64,000 nt of DNA, from the NCBI GenBank assembly GCA_029249345.1, contig JAQWHM010000017.1, forward strand, positions 1 to 64,000, read 5' to 3'. The notes under the pieces were generated by a model that did not search any database, was not told where the DNA came from, and worked only from the letters and a program-made list of their open reading frames with translations. Position 1 is the stretch's first letter, and each line of letters opens with the position of its first letter. The position numbers were made by a program, and so were the translations under genes. Source of the DNA: UBA10348 sp002469915 (lineage in GTDB: Bacteria; Bacteroidota; Rhodothermia; Rhodothermales; UBA10348). Positions 36,137-44,543 of this stretch are shown here, piece after piece.

Positions 36137-37294
36137 AGCGGTGAGCTCATCAAAAATGGCCCTAAGCATGGGAGGAGTAAATTCTTTGGACGAAAGACCG
36201 TATCGTCCCCCAATGATTTTAGGCATGGGGCGCGTTAACGCGTTTTCAGCAAACCCAGTTACTACATCCTGATAGAGAGGCTCCCCAACAGATCCAGGTT
36301 CTTTTGTGCGATCCAATACACCGATCGCCTTTACTGTTGTTGGAACGGCCGACATCAAATGATCAACGGAAAATGGACGGAATAAGCGGACTTTAATTGC
36401 TCCGACTTTTTCGCCTCGAGCGACCATCCAATTGACGGTCTCTTCGACCGTTTCGGCTCCAGAGCCCATCAAAATGACCACGCTCTCGGCTTCTGGATGG
36501 CCCACGTAGTCAAAAAGTCGGTACTGCCGACCGGTGAGCTCACCGAACTTGTCCATTTGGTCTTGGACTAATCCTGGGGTCTCATTGTAAAATGAATTGG
36601 ATGACTCGCGGGCTGGAAAATACACGTCTGGATTTTGAGCCGTGCCTCGGATAAATGGATTGTCCGGTGTCAGTCCTCTGGCACGGTGCTCCATGACCCA
36701 CTTTATCTGTATCATTTTACGGATGGTGGCGTCATCAACGAGTTCAATCTTTTTCAATTCATGCGATGTGCGAAAACCATCAAATATGTGCATGAAGGGT
36801 ATTCTGGAACCCAACGTGGCGGCGTGAGAGATCAAGGCTAGGTCCATCGCTTCCTTAACCGAATTAGAAAAAAGCATGGACCAGCCCGTGGCCCAGGCAG
36901 CCATGACATCGGAGTGGTCGCCAAAAATGGATAGGCCTTGAGCGGCGAGGCTACGAGCCGCAATATGGAAAACCGTTGGAGTAAGCTCTCCTGCGATTTT
37001 GTACATATTCGGGATCATCAACAATAAACCTTGACTAGCCGTAAACGTCGTAGTCAGTGATCCGGATTGTAGTGCTCCGTGTACCGTCCCGGCGGCGCCC
37101 CCTTCAGCCTGCATTTCGATGACGCGGGGAACGGTGCCCCAAATGTTTTTCGCCTTTTGTGCACTCCAGAGATCTGAAAATTCACCCATAGGCGATGCGG
37201 GAGTGATGGGGTAGATGGCGACAACTTCGTTCGTACGGTAGGCAATGTGAGCAGCAGCTTGGTTGCCGTCCATTGTTGCAAGTTTTCCCTTCAT
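36065..37294 (-). pseudogene. nifJ: Truncated pyruvate:ferredoxin (flavodoxin) oxidoreductase, N-terminal part
   Basis: This 409-residue reading frame is the N-terminal third of NifJ/PFOR, which normally has about 1,170-1,200 residues. It keeps domain I (MKGKLATMDGNQAAAH, IYPITPASPMGEF, GSLTTTFTASQGLLLMIPNMYKIAGEL) and domain II (GVLDRTKEPGSVGEPLYQDV, IIGGRYGLSSKEFTP). The domains for [4Fe-4S] clusters and for thiamine diphosphate are absent. The true start is the ATG at 37294, with AAGGAG eight bases upstream; an open frame extends to 37357. The frame breaks at an 8-bp tandem repeat. It cannot make an active enzyme as read. Confidence 0.9.
36105..36136. repeat. Four tandem copies of an 8-bp unit inside nifJ
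   Basis: GATTTTTC is repeated exactly four times (GAAAAATC on the coding strand). Two copies would give the in-frame protein AEKSKNHFTIG; four add 16 bases and shift the frame by one. Copy numbers of 2, 5 or 8 restore the frame, so this is a slippage-prone site. Confidence 0.95.
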
Positions 37295-37399
37295 GGGAGT
37301 CTCCTTCAAGTGTTCGGGTGCATCAAAAACCTTCGTTGAAATAAATCGCTTTCCCACGTCGTTTTGTGAGGGCGTGGGGTGGAGTGAAATGTGGGAGAA

Positions 37400-37432
37400 G
37401 TGTAGGTGAAGCCGTAGGTGATCACCCTACAC
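37400..37432. promoter_or_regulatory. Nested repeats upstream of the NagB-type gene
   Basis: GTAGGTGA occurs twice as a direct repeat (37402, 37414). The second copy runs into the perfect palindrome GGTGATCACC (37417-37426), and an outer pair GTGTAGG/CCTACAC encloses the whole block. It lies about 115 bases before the NagB-type start and 105 bases before nifJ. It looks like a multi-site operator; the regulator is unknown. Confidence 0.4.
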
Positions 37433-37544
37433 GTCTTAACGGGTGTAAAAGCAATAAAAACCCCACCTTACAATTAATTCTCCAAATAGTTAGGCCCTTT
37501 CGTACTTTACGATTTAACTCGAATTGCAACGCACCAAATATCCA

Positions 37545-39461
37545 ATGCCTTCAGTCTCCGAAGCCAGCTCTTACCAAGGTAGTGCCACGCATGGCTCCCA
37601 ATTCGAACGGATTCCCGTTCTTATTTTTGAAAAACCGTCCCACTTATCGTATCAGGTTGCTCGGCATATAGCCACTCTCATAGAGGAACGAAAAGCAGCT
37701 GGTCGGGATGTTGTTTTGGGCCTTCCAACCGGATCGACGCCTATTGGTGTGTATCAACATTTGATCAAGATGCATCAGAACGAGGGCCTCGATTTTTCGA
37801 ACGTCATTACGTTCAACTTGGATGAATACTATCCCATGCAACCAGATAGCCTCCAAAGCTATCATCGCTTTATGCATGAGAATTTTTTCGATCATGTCAA
37901 CATTCCAAAGGCAAACATCCACATCCCTCCGGGAAATATTGACCGCTCACAAATCGACGATTATTGCTACCGGTATGAGCAGAGCATTCAAAAAGTAGGT
38001 GGAATTGACCTAATTCTATTAGGTATTGGTCGAAGCGGGCATATTGGATTTAACGAACCAGGATCCGACTCAAGTACCCGGACTCGCTTGATTATTCTGG
38101 ACGAAATTACTCGGAAGGATGCAGCTAGTGACTTCTTTGGGGATGAAAACGTACCTCGTGAAGCAGTCACGATGGGTGTAGGGACGATTTTGGATGCACG
38201 GGAGGTCATTCTGATGAGTACGGGTGAGCACAAGGCACCCATCATCAAAGTAGCCGTCGAGGATGAGCCATCCAATGAAGTTTCTGCCTCGTTTCTTCAG
38301 GATCATCGAGATGCCACCATCTATTTGGATGCAGCATCGGCAGGAGAGTTAACTCGCATTAAAACACCGTGGGTTGTTGGTCCGGTAGAGTGGACCGAAG
38401 ATCTGTCCATACGGGCCGTTATCTGGTTAGCTGAAAAGGTTGGGAAGGCCATCTTGAAGCTAGAGGAGGCTGATTTCCATCGTCATCACTTGCATGGTCT
38501 TGCCTATCTACATTCTGATACGGATCAGCTTTGTAAGTTTGTTTTTGAAAATCTTCGACGTCGGATTAGCTACCTGGAAGATCTTCCATTCAAGCAGAAA
38601 GTGGTGCTGTTCAGCCCGCATCCAGATGATGATGTGATTTCTATGGGGGGTATGCTAAATAGCCTCGTCGCGAACGATAACGACGTCATCGTTTCGTACA
38701 TGACAAACGGTTCTGTTGCGGTGTTTGATTCAGATGTGCGGCGGTATTTGCGTTTTATGCAGATGGCCGGTGATATGTTTGGAGCAGGCAAATCGGATGA
38801 TGTTCTGCAGAAGCAGCTCAATGGAATGGGTCGCACCATGTCTGAGAAGTCGCCCGGGGAAGTTGATTCCGATGAGGTTCAGCAGGTCAAAGCGTACATC
38901 AGATACTCTGAAGCGATTGCCGGTATAGAGGTAATGGGATTGAACAGCTCTCATGCTCGGTTCATGGATATGCCTTTTTACAAAACAGGCACAGTTCGTA
39001 AACAACCCATTGGGGATGCAGACGTGGAACTGGTCTTGAGTATGCTCGAGGACAATATGCCAGATCACATTTTTGTAGCAGGAGATCTCTCTGATCCCCA
39101 TGGCACGCACCGAATGTGTTATTCGGCCATTCAAAAGGCACTGGAGCGTTTTAAAGAGCGTCACCCTAATACAGATGATCATCCAATGGTCTGGTTATAT
39201 CGAGGAGCGTGGCAAGAATGGGAAATTGATGTCGCAGACGTTTTTCTTCCGATGTCAATTTCTGACTTAGATCGAAAAATCGAAGCCATCTTCAAACATG
39301 AGAGCCAGAAGGACCGAGCTATGTATCCTGGCGCGTATGATCATCGTGAGTTTTGGGAACGAGCACGAGACAGGAATATGGATACGGCAGTACGATTGAA
39401 TTCTTTGGGCCTTCCAGAATTCCATGCGGCCGAAGCGTACGTCTGTGGAAAAGGACTCTAG
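37545..39461 (+). CDS. Glucosamine-6-phosphate deaminase/PIG-L deacetylase-like fusion
   Basis: This 638-residue protein has an N-terminal NagB domain (about residues 20-280; VLGLPTGSTPIGVYQHL, NLDEYYPM, LLGIGRSGHIGFNEPG) that would convert glucosamine-6-phosphate to fructose-6-phosphate and ammonia. A C-terminal LmbE/PIG-L domain follows, with the zinc motif His359-Pro-Asp-Asp-Asp and the later SDPHGTHRM. Similar long proteins are annotated in Bacteroides as NagB-like. Together the domains suggest deacetylation and deamination of amino sugars. GIGRSGH replaces the more usual GIGxDGH, so activity of the first domain needs proof. ATG 37545 is chosen over a TTG 21 bases upstream. Confidence 0.88.
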   Translation: MPSVSEASSYQGSATHGSQFERIPVLIFEKPSHLSYQVARHIATLIEERKAAGRDVVLGLPTGSTPIGVYQHLIKMHQNEGLDFSNVITFNLDEYYPMQPDSLQSYHRFMHENFFDHVNIPKANIHIPPGNIDRSQIDDYCYRYEQSIQKVGGIDLILLGIGRSGHIGFNEPGSDSSTRTRLIILDEITRKDAASDFFGDENVPREAVTMGVGTILDAREVILMSTGEHKAPIIKVAVEDEPSNEVSASFLQDHRDATIYLDAASAGELTRIKTPWVVGPVEWTEDLSIRAVIWLAEKVGKAILKLEEADFHRHHLHGLAYLHSDTDQLCKFVFENLRRRISYLEDLPFKQKVVLFSPHPDDDVISMGGMLNSLVANDNDVIVSYMTNGSVAVFDSDVRRYLRFMQMAGDMFGAGKSDDVLQKQLNGMGRTMSEKSPGEVDSDEVQQVKAYIRYSEAIAGIEVMGLNSSHARFMDMPFYKTGTVRKQPIGDADVELVLSMLEDNMPDHIFVAGDLSDPHGTHRMCYSAIQKALERFKERHPNTDDHPMVWLYRGAWQEWEIDVADVFLPMSISDLDRKIEAIFKHESQKDRAMYPGAYDHREFWERARDRNMDTAVRLNSLGLPEFHAAEAYVCGKGL

Positions 39462-39463
39462 GC

Positions 39464-40492
39464 TTAATTCAAGACGGTAAATGCTCGTTCAAGTGCTAGG
39501 TCAATATCTTCACTTGAGATATCTCGATGCGTAGTTACTCGAATTGTTTTTGGACCAAATGCCACCATGCGAACGCCAGCATTCGATAGTTCGCTGATGA
39601 TGGTAAGTGCATCGCGCCCATCATTGATGTCGAACATGATAATATTAGTTTCTACGTCATCGGGGTCTAGGGTCACACAGGAAAAGGCTGCTAAGCCCGA
39701 GGCTAATACAGATGCTTTTTCGTGGTCCTGAGCGAGTTCACCGCGATGATGTTCTAGCGCATATAGGCCAGCAGCGGCTAGAATGCCCACTTGTCGCATG
39801 CCACCACCTAACATTTTTCGGATGCGCCTGGCCTGAAGCATGTGATCGCTAGATCCTACTAGAACTGAACCTATTGGCGTACCAAGGCCTTTTGACAAGC
39901 ATACGCTTATCGTATCGAAGGGTGCTGCGTAGTCCTTTTCAGAGATTCCGGTTGCGGCTGTAGCATTCCAAAGCCTCGCACCATCAAGGTGGAAGGCCAG
40001 ATGGTTTTCGCGCGCGACGTGTCCGATCTCTTGGATCGTTTCCAACGGATAAACGGTGCCACCAGCCTTGTTGTGAGTATTCTCTAGACAAACCAAACGA
40101 GGGCGGGGCTCCCACTCGTACCCTTTTCGGATATGAGAGGCGACCTGTTCGGCCGCAAGAATGCCACGCTTTCCGTCTACCGAGCAAATGGATACGCCCG
40201 ACAGTGCGGCGGCCGCTCCAGATTCATAATTGCGAATATGGCACCCGGATTCTGCGATCGCTTCCTCTCCCGGGGAGGTGTGAATGCGAACGGCAATCTG
40301 ATTGCTCATGGTACCAGATGGCACAAATACAGCAGATTCTTTACCCAGTAGATCGGCAACTTCGTTCTGTAGCCTATTAACCGTTGGGTCCTCACCAAAA
40401 ACGTCATCGCCTACTTCAGCTGCACTCATGGCAGCAAGCATACCCTTACTAGGTTTGGTAACTGTATCGCTTCGAAGGTCGATAGATTTCAT
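39464..40492 (-). CDS. ltaE: Low-specificity L-threonine aldolase
   Basis: This 342-residue PLP enzyme (fold type I) cleaves L-threonine or L-allo-threonine to glycine and acetaldehyde. Conserved motifs are IDLRSDTVTKPSKGMLAAM at the N-terminus, GDDVFGEDPTV, and the PLP lysine in VCLSKGLGTPIGSVL. It ends two bases from the convergent NagB-type gene and starts 3 bases after the greA stop, so it is in an operon with greA. Confidence 0.93.
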   Translation of the reverse strand: MKSIDLRSDTVTKPSKGMLAAMSAAEVGDDVFGEDPTVNRLQNEVADLLGKESAVFVPSGTMSNQIAVRIHTSPGEEAIAESGCHIRNYESGAAAALSGVSICSVDGKRGILAAEQVASHIRKGYEWEPRPRLVCLENTHNKAGGTVYPLETIQEIGHVARENHLAFHLDGARLWNATAATGISEKDYAAPFDTISVCLSKGLGTPIGSVLVGSSDHMLQARRIRKMLGGGMRQVGILAAAGLYALEHHRGELAQDHEKASVLASGLAAFSCVTLDPDDVETNIIMFDINDGRDALTIISELSNAGVRMVAFGPKTIRVTTHRDISSEDIDLALERAFTVLN

Positions 40493-40495
40493 GGA

Positions 40496-40978
40496 TCAAC
40501 CGCGAGAGATGTCCAGAATTTCGAGAGTGACCTTTCCTGCCGGAACCGAAATAGCCACTTGGTCTCCCACTTCTTTGCCTAGGAGTCCACTACCAATGGG
40601 ACTCTTGATGGAAATACGCCCAGTCGCAAAATCAGCTTCCTGCTCGGATACAAGCTTGTAGGTCTGCTCCATTCCATTAGCTGTGTTTTTCACAACAACA
40701 GTAGACAGGATGAAAGCCTTCGAATCATCCATCTGGCTTTCGTCCAAGATTCTAGCGTTGGAAACGGTGTTTTCCATTTTAGCTATACGAGCTTCGAGCA
40801 ATCCTTGCTCTTCTTTGGCCGCGTCATATTCGGCATTTTCCGACAAATCACCCTGTGCACGTGCTTCGGCAATATCTCCAGAAATGCGGGGCCGTTCCTT
40901 GGTACGCAGAAAGTGAAGTTCGTCTTTCAGTTTCTGAAGGCCCTCGGCTGTCAAATAGGTCGGTTTCTGATCGCTCAT
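40496..40978 (-). CDS. greA: Transcription elongation factor GreA
   Basis: GreA (160 aa) rescues backtracked RNA polymerase by stimulating transcript cleavage. The N-terminal coiled coil has the catalytic acidic tip (GDLSENAEYDAAKEEQ) and the C-terminal FKBP-like domain has SPIGSGLLGKEVGD. Length is standard. It lies downstream of a terminator that ends the NlpC/P60 gene. Confidence 0.96.
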   Translation of the reverse strand: MSDQKPTYLTAEGLQKLKDELHFLRTKERPRISGDIAEARAQGDLSENAEYDAAKEEQGLLEARIAKMENTVSNARILDESQMDDSKAFILSTVVVKNTANGMEQTYKLVSEQEADFATGRISIKSPIGSGLLGKEVGDQVAISVPAGKVTLEILDISRG

Positions 40979-41039
40979 GGTACAGCTTTAAGTTTTCCAG
41001 TCATGGAGAGAGGCATAGACTGGAAGTGGACTAATGTAT

Positions 41040-41070
41040 AAAAAAACGCTACTACCCTCGGGTAGCAGCG
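41040..41070 (-). terminator. Rho-independent terminator after the NlpC/P60 gene
   Basis: On the minus strand CGCTGCTACCC and GGGTAGTAGCG pair (one mismatch), followed by TTTTTT. It separates the NlpC/P60 gene from greA. The rest of the gap shows no gene. Confidence 0.85.
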
Positions 41071-41148
41071 GACGCTCTCGGTTTCCGGAACCGTTGAGCC
41101 GGCTTATTTTAAAAGACGTTTAACCGATTCGATGGGTCTGGGATCCCT

Positions 41149-41727
41149 TCAGTTTCCCGATTGCATCTCAATGGCCAACTTTTGACGGGCCTGAACCCGT
41201 TCGATAGCGGCTCGAAGTTCATCCGTTTCGTCTAATATCCGTCTACTGGTTTCGTAGTGTTTACTCCAGTAGGGATTACTAAGATTGGACGTCATAACGC
41301 CACGCGAGCTGGACGCATGTGTAAATTCTCCGCTACTGAGATAAATTCCAACATGACCTCCTTTTTTCTGTGCTGGAGAAAAGAAAACTAGATCTCCAGC
41401 TATCAACTTGGACTTTCGAACTGATTTACCGGTCTGAATCAGTTGCCCCGTCGTCCTCGGGATTTCCACGTTCAAGGCATCAGCAAATACTTCTTTTATG
41501 AGTCCGGAGCAGTCGACACCCTGCATGGTGTTTCCGCCCAAAACATGCGGAGTTCCTTTCCACGGCTTTAATTCCGCACGTAGCACAGCTTCCAGTTGGG
41601 CGTGCAAGGTTTCTTCAGATTGAACAATATCGTTTGCGTTCTCCGTTGAACCCTGAAAAACGGATTTGACCGAACTGCAACCTACCAGGTTACTGACTAG
41701 AAAGAGTAGGAGAAAGAAGAAGCGCAT
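41149..41727 (-). CDS. NlpC/P60-family peptidoglycan endopeptidase lipoprotein
   Basis: This 192-residue lipoprotein (lipobox LVGC) has an NlpC/P60 domain that should cut peptide bonds in peptidoglycan stems. The catalytic set is visible: Cys73 in GVDCSGL, His125 in GGHVGIYL, and His137 in FTHASSS. The ATG at 41727 begins a clean signal peptide; an open frame to 41811 adds 28 residues without such a feature. It is divergent from the bacilliredoxin gene. Confidence 0.9.
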   Translation of the reverse strand: MRFFFLLLFLVSNLVGCSSVKSVFQGSTENANDIVQSEETLHAQLEAVLRAELKPWKGTPHVLGGNTMQGVDCSGLIKEVFADALNVEIPRTTGQLIQTGKSVRKSKLIAGDLVFFSPAQKKGGHVGIYLSSGEFTHASSSRGVMTSNLSNPYWSKHYETSRRILDETDELRAAIERVQARQKLAIEMQSGN

Positions 41728-41913
41728 TGATAAATCGGATGGTTCGAGTAAATATACGGTTTTTATCGGGCCATCCGCGCATTGATTAACCTCGATCGGG
41801 AGGAAAGTCACCTATTCAGACGGACATACTTCACGTCAAATTGGCAGGATCAAACCATCCAAGTTGCGGTTCGACGCCTCTCAACAGATTTGAATCAGTA
41901 TTACCCGATTGCC

Positions 41914-42426
41914 ATGCCTTACCCAGAACCGCTGGTAGCTCCGATGCGAGCCGAATTAACGACCATTGGAGTCCAAGAATTACGTACAGCCGAAGAAGTA
42001 GATCAAGTAATGACTGCTTCTGAGAGCGGAACCACTCTCTTGATTGTAAACTCTGTTTGCGGTTGTGCCGCAGCCATGGCACGTCCTGCTGTCCGCATGG
42101 CCATGCAGGCTCCTCAAGGCCCTGACCGCATGGTCACGGTATTCGCGGGTCAAGACCTCGAAGCCACCACTAGAGCTCGGCAGTATCTGATGGGTATTCC
42201 ACCGTCCTCACCGTTCATGGCTTTGATGAAGGATGGAGACCCGGTATTCGTGCTTGAGCGTCGTCACATTGAAGGTCGGTCTGCAAGTGCGATCGCAACA
42301 GACTTAGTAAACGCGTACGCACATTTTTGCGGCTCGGATGGCGAACAGCCAACTGAGAGTGAGTCCCAAGTTGCCGAAGATGCGCAGCCAACAGACGTGC
42401 CTGATACCTTCCGATCCATTCTCTAG
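41914..42426 (+). CDS. BrxA/BrxB-family bacilliredoxin
   Basis: This 170-residue thioredoxin-fold protein has the hallmark CGC motif at residues 49-51 (VNSVCGCAAAMARP). In Firmicutes such proteins remove bacillithiol from proteins; in Bacteroidota relatives the thiol partner is likely similar. The family start MPYPEPLVAPMR fixes the ATG at 41914; the open frame runs upstream to 41782. The C-terminal 25 residues after YAHFC are acidic and extra to the family. Confidence 0.92.
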   Translation: MPYPEPLVAPMRAELTTIGVQELRTAEEVDQVMTASESGTTLLIVNSVCGCAAAMARPAVRMAMQAPQGPDRMVTVFAGQDLEATTRARQYLMGIPPSSPFMALMKDGDPVFVLERRHIEGRSASAIATDLVNAYAHFCGSDGEQPTESESQVAEDAQPTDVPDTFRSIL

Positions 42427-42539
42427 TCTCTGTTTCCGGTCCAGCCCGATTGCTTTTAGGCAGATTGGGAAGATTGGTCGCTTAAGATGGTCCTAGGTTT
42501 GTACGATACCCATCGGTACATGAACCCCGATGAAGTCTC

Positions 42540-42815
42540 GTGACTACTACTGCAACTAACATTAAGCCATTGCGCCCTCGCACAAGTGAGGTCCAGTACC
42601 CGCGTCCTACACTGGACGAGCTGGTACAGTTGTGTATCGATTTTGAATTGATCACTGAGGTTATCTCAGTCGATGGCAAATTTCATTTTCTGTGCAAGGA
42701 TGAGCAGTTCATTGTCTCTCCCGCAGAATCCATCATCTTGGTACGCGGTCTCTTGATTGGCTATTTCGCGGCTCACACGCGGGACGACCTATCTCTTGCC
42801 GATTGGATTGATTGA
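42540..42815 (+). CDS. Small uncharacterised protein
   Basis: This 91-residue soluble protein starts at a GTG; no in-frame ATG is available. I recognise no family. The sequence is mixed alpha/beta, with PTLDELVQLCIDFELITEV and a strand-rich middle, and ends acidic (DDLSLADWID). Good coding character, position downstream of the bacilliredoxin gene and a hairpin just after its stop support it as real. Confidence 0.55.
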   Translation: MTTTATNIKPLRPRTSEVQYPRPTLDELVQLCIDFELITEVISVDGKFHFLCKDEQFIVSPAESIILVRGLLIGYFAAHTRDDLSLADWID

Positions 42816-42827
42816 TGGGTGAGGGCG

Positions 42828-42859
42828 ACCGTGTGGGAAGCTCCAAAGCGCCACACGGT
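42828..42859 (+). terminator. Hairpin after the 91-residue gene
   Basis: ACCGTGTGG and CCACACGGT form a perfect 9-bp stem around a 14-base loop, 13 bases past the stop. No T-run follows, so it is a weak terminator or an RNA processing hairpin. Confidence 0.45.
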
Positions 42860-42969
42860 TGAGCATTACGTGTGAATTCCCCTGACTCGTGCGTTCGAGG
42901 CGAACCGGTATCGGTATCTGTAGTTTATTTCTGATACCTAATAGTTCCACGACACCCTTTACAAATCAG

Positions 42970-44160
42970 ATGCGAGACGTCTATATCGTCGATTCGGTTC
43001 GAACACCGATTGGCACCTTTGGTGGTGCCCTAAAAGACCATAACGCGGTAGATCTTGCAGCCCATACAATGAAAGCCTCTATTGAGAGGACGGGTATTGA
43101 GGCTTCAAACCTAGACCTCTACATCTACGGAAACATCCTTCGGGCTGGCCAAGGGCAACTTATTCCACGACAAGCGGCGTTTAAAGCCGGAATTCCTGAT
43201 CACGTCGATGGATTCACTATCGATATGGTGTGTTCTTCCGGAATGATGAGCGTTATGCAGGCGGCGACCATGATCCGAGCAGGTGAAGCAGATTTGATGC
43301 TTGCTGGTGGAACTGAGTCCATGTCGGGAACGGGTTTTTACCTGTCGCATCGCGCTCGATGGGGATATAAGTTTTTGATGGGTAATCCGGAGGGATTGAC
43401 CGACTTGTTGCTGCACGATGGACTCAGCGATCCCATGAGCGGTGAAGCGATGGGGGTGCAGACCGAACGATTGGCTGCTGAAAAAGGTGTAGCTAGAGAG
43501 CAATTGGACGAAGTCGCAGCGATGTCCCACGAGCGTGCTGATGCAGCTTGGGCAAATGGAGCATTTACCTCTGAAGTGGCCCCCATCGAATATCGGGTTC
43601 GTCGGGATATGGTAACCCTGAACCGAGACGAGGGTATTCGTCCCGCGACCACTCTAGCTTCTCTTGCCAAATTGCGGCCTGCGTTCAACAAGGAAGGCGT
43701 GTTAACGGCGGGCAATAGCAGTCAGATAAGTGATGGCGCGACTACAATGGTCATTGCAAGTGGTGATGCCGTCGAGAAATACGGTCTCAAACCGATGGCT
43801 CGAGTTTTGGCTAGTTCATGGTCAGCGGGTGCCCCTTGGCGCTTTCCCGAAGCGCCTATTCCGGCCGTTAATAAGGTGCTCAACAAACTGTCACTGACGG
43901 TAGATGACTTTGACCTGTTTGAAAATAATGAGGCATTCTCAATCAATAGCGTGCTTTTTCGGGATATGTTAGGTGTTTCCTACGACAAGCTGAACGTGAA
44001 TGGTGGAGCCATTGCGCTTGGTCACCCTATTGGATGTTCTGGAGCTCGCATTCTCGGTACACTCGCCCATGCCCTAGTAAATAGAGACCTCGAGAGAGGA
44101 ATGGCTGCGATTTGTCATGGAACGGGCGGCGGTACAGCAATCGCGATTGAGCGTGTCTAA
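42970..44160 (+). CDS. Acetyl-CoA C-acyltransferase (thiolase)
   Basis: This 396-residue thiolase condenses or cleaves acyl-CoA and acetyl-CoA. The nucleophile is Cys88 in MVCSSGMMSVMQA, with His in GGAIALGHPIGCSGAR and the second Cys in CHGTGGG at the C-terminus. The family start MRDVYIVDSVRTPIG fixes 42970. It overlaps the start of crcB. Acetoacetyl-CoA synthesis or fatty-acid oxidation are both possible. Confidence 0.94.
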   Translation: MRDVYIVDSVRTPIGTFGGALKDHNAVDLAAHTMKASIERTGIEASNLDLYIYGNILRAGQGQLIPRQAAFKAGIPDHVDGFTIDMVCSSGMMSVMQAATMIRAGEADLMLAGGTESMSGTGFYLSHRARWGYKFLMGNPEGLTDLLLHDGLSDPMSGEAMGVQTERLAAEKGVAREQLDEVAAMSHERADAAWANGAFTSEVAPIEYRVRRDMVTLNRDEGIRPATTLASLAKLRPAFNKEGVLTAGNSSQISDGATTMVIASGDAVEKYGLKPMARVLASSWSAGAPWRFPEAPIPAVNKVLNKLSLTVDDFDLFENNEAFSINSVLFRDMLGVSYDKLNVNGGAIALGHPIGCSGARILGTLAHALVNRDLERGMAAICHGTGGGTAIAIERV

Positions 44161-44539
44161 ATTACTCTACATTGTGGCTGGAGGCGCGATTGGGGCGGGG
44201 CTGAGGTATGCTGCGTCTTTAGTTGCGTTTCGATTCGTCGGGGGGAGCTATCCCTGGGGCACGCTCATCGTGAACGTGATTGGCTCTTTTCTTGCCGGAT
44301 TTATTTGGGCAATGTTAGATGAGACTACAGGTCAACAACGAACCAATGCCTTCTTCTTTATCGGCGTTCTGGGCGCTTTTACAACCTTTTCAGCTTACGC
44401 ACTAGAATCGATGCGGCTAGTACAGGAGGGGGAATTAGGCCTGGCTGCCGCTAATGTGTTGGCCAATAATGTGGGCGCATTGCTTGCTGTCTTTGCCGGA
44501 TTTGCGATTGCTCGTTGGTTCTTGACAACTGTGAGATAA
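44153..44539 (+). CDS. crcB: Fluoride exporter CrcB/Fluc
   Basis: CrcB (128 aa) is a small dual-topology fluoride channel of four helices. Family motifs are GGAIGAGLRY, GTLIVNVIGSFLAGF and GAFTTFSAYALE. The start is probably the GTG at 44153, inside the end of the thiolase gene; an ATG at 44117 in the same frame would add 12 unconserved residues. Because of the overlap there is no room for a fluoride riboswitch directly upstream. Confidence 0.92.
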   Translation: MSKLLYIVAGGAIGAGLRYAASLVAFRFVGGSYPWGTLIVNVIGSFLAGFIWAMLDETTGQQRTNAFFFIGVLGAFTTFSAYALESMRLVQEGELGLAAANVLANNVGALLAVFAGFAIARWFLTTVR

Positions 44540-44543
44540 CGCT

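Noticed and set aside
42816..42969. Possible fluoride riboswitch ahead of the thiolase-crcB genes
   Set aside because: GC-rich hairpin only; the conserved core of the crcB motif is not visible, and crcB itself starts inside the thiolase gene.
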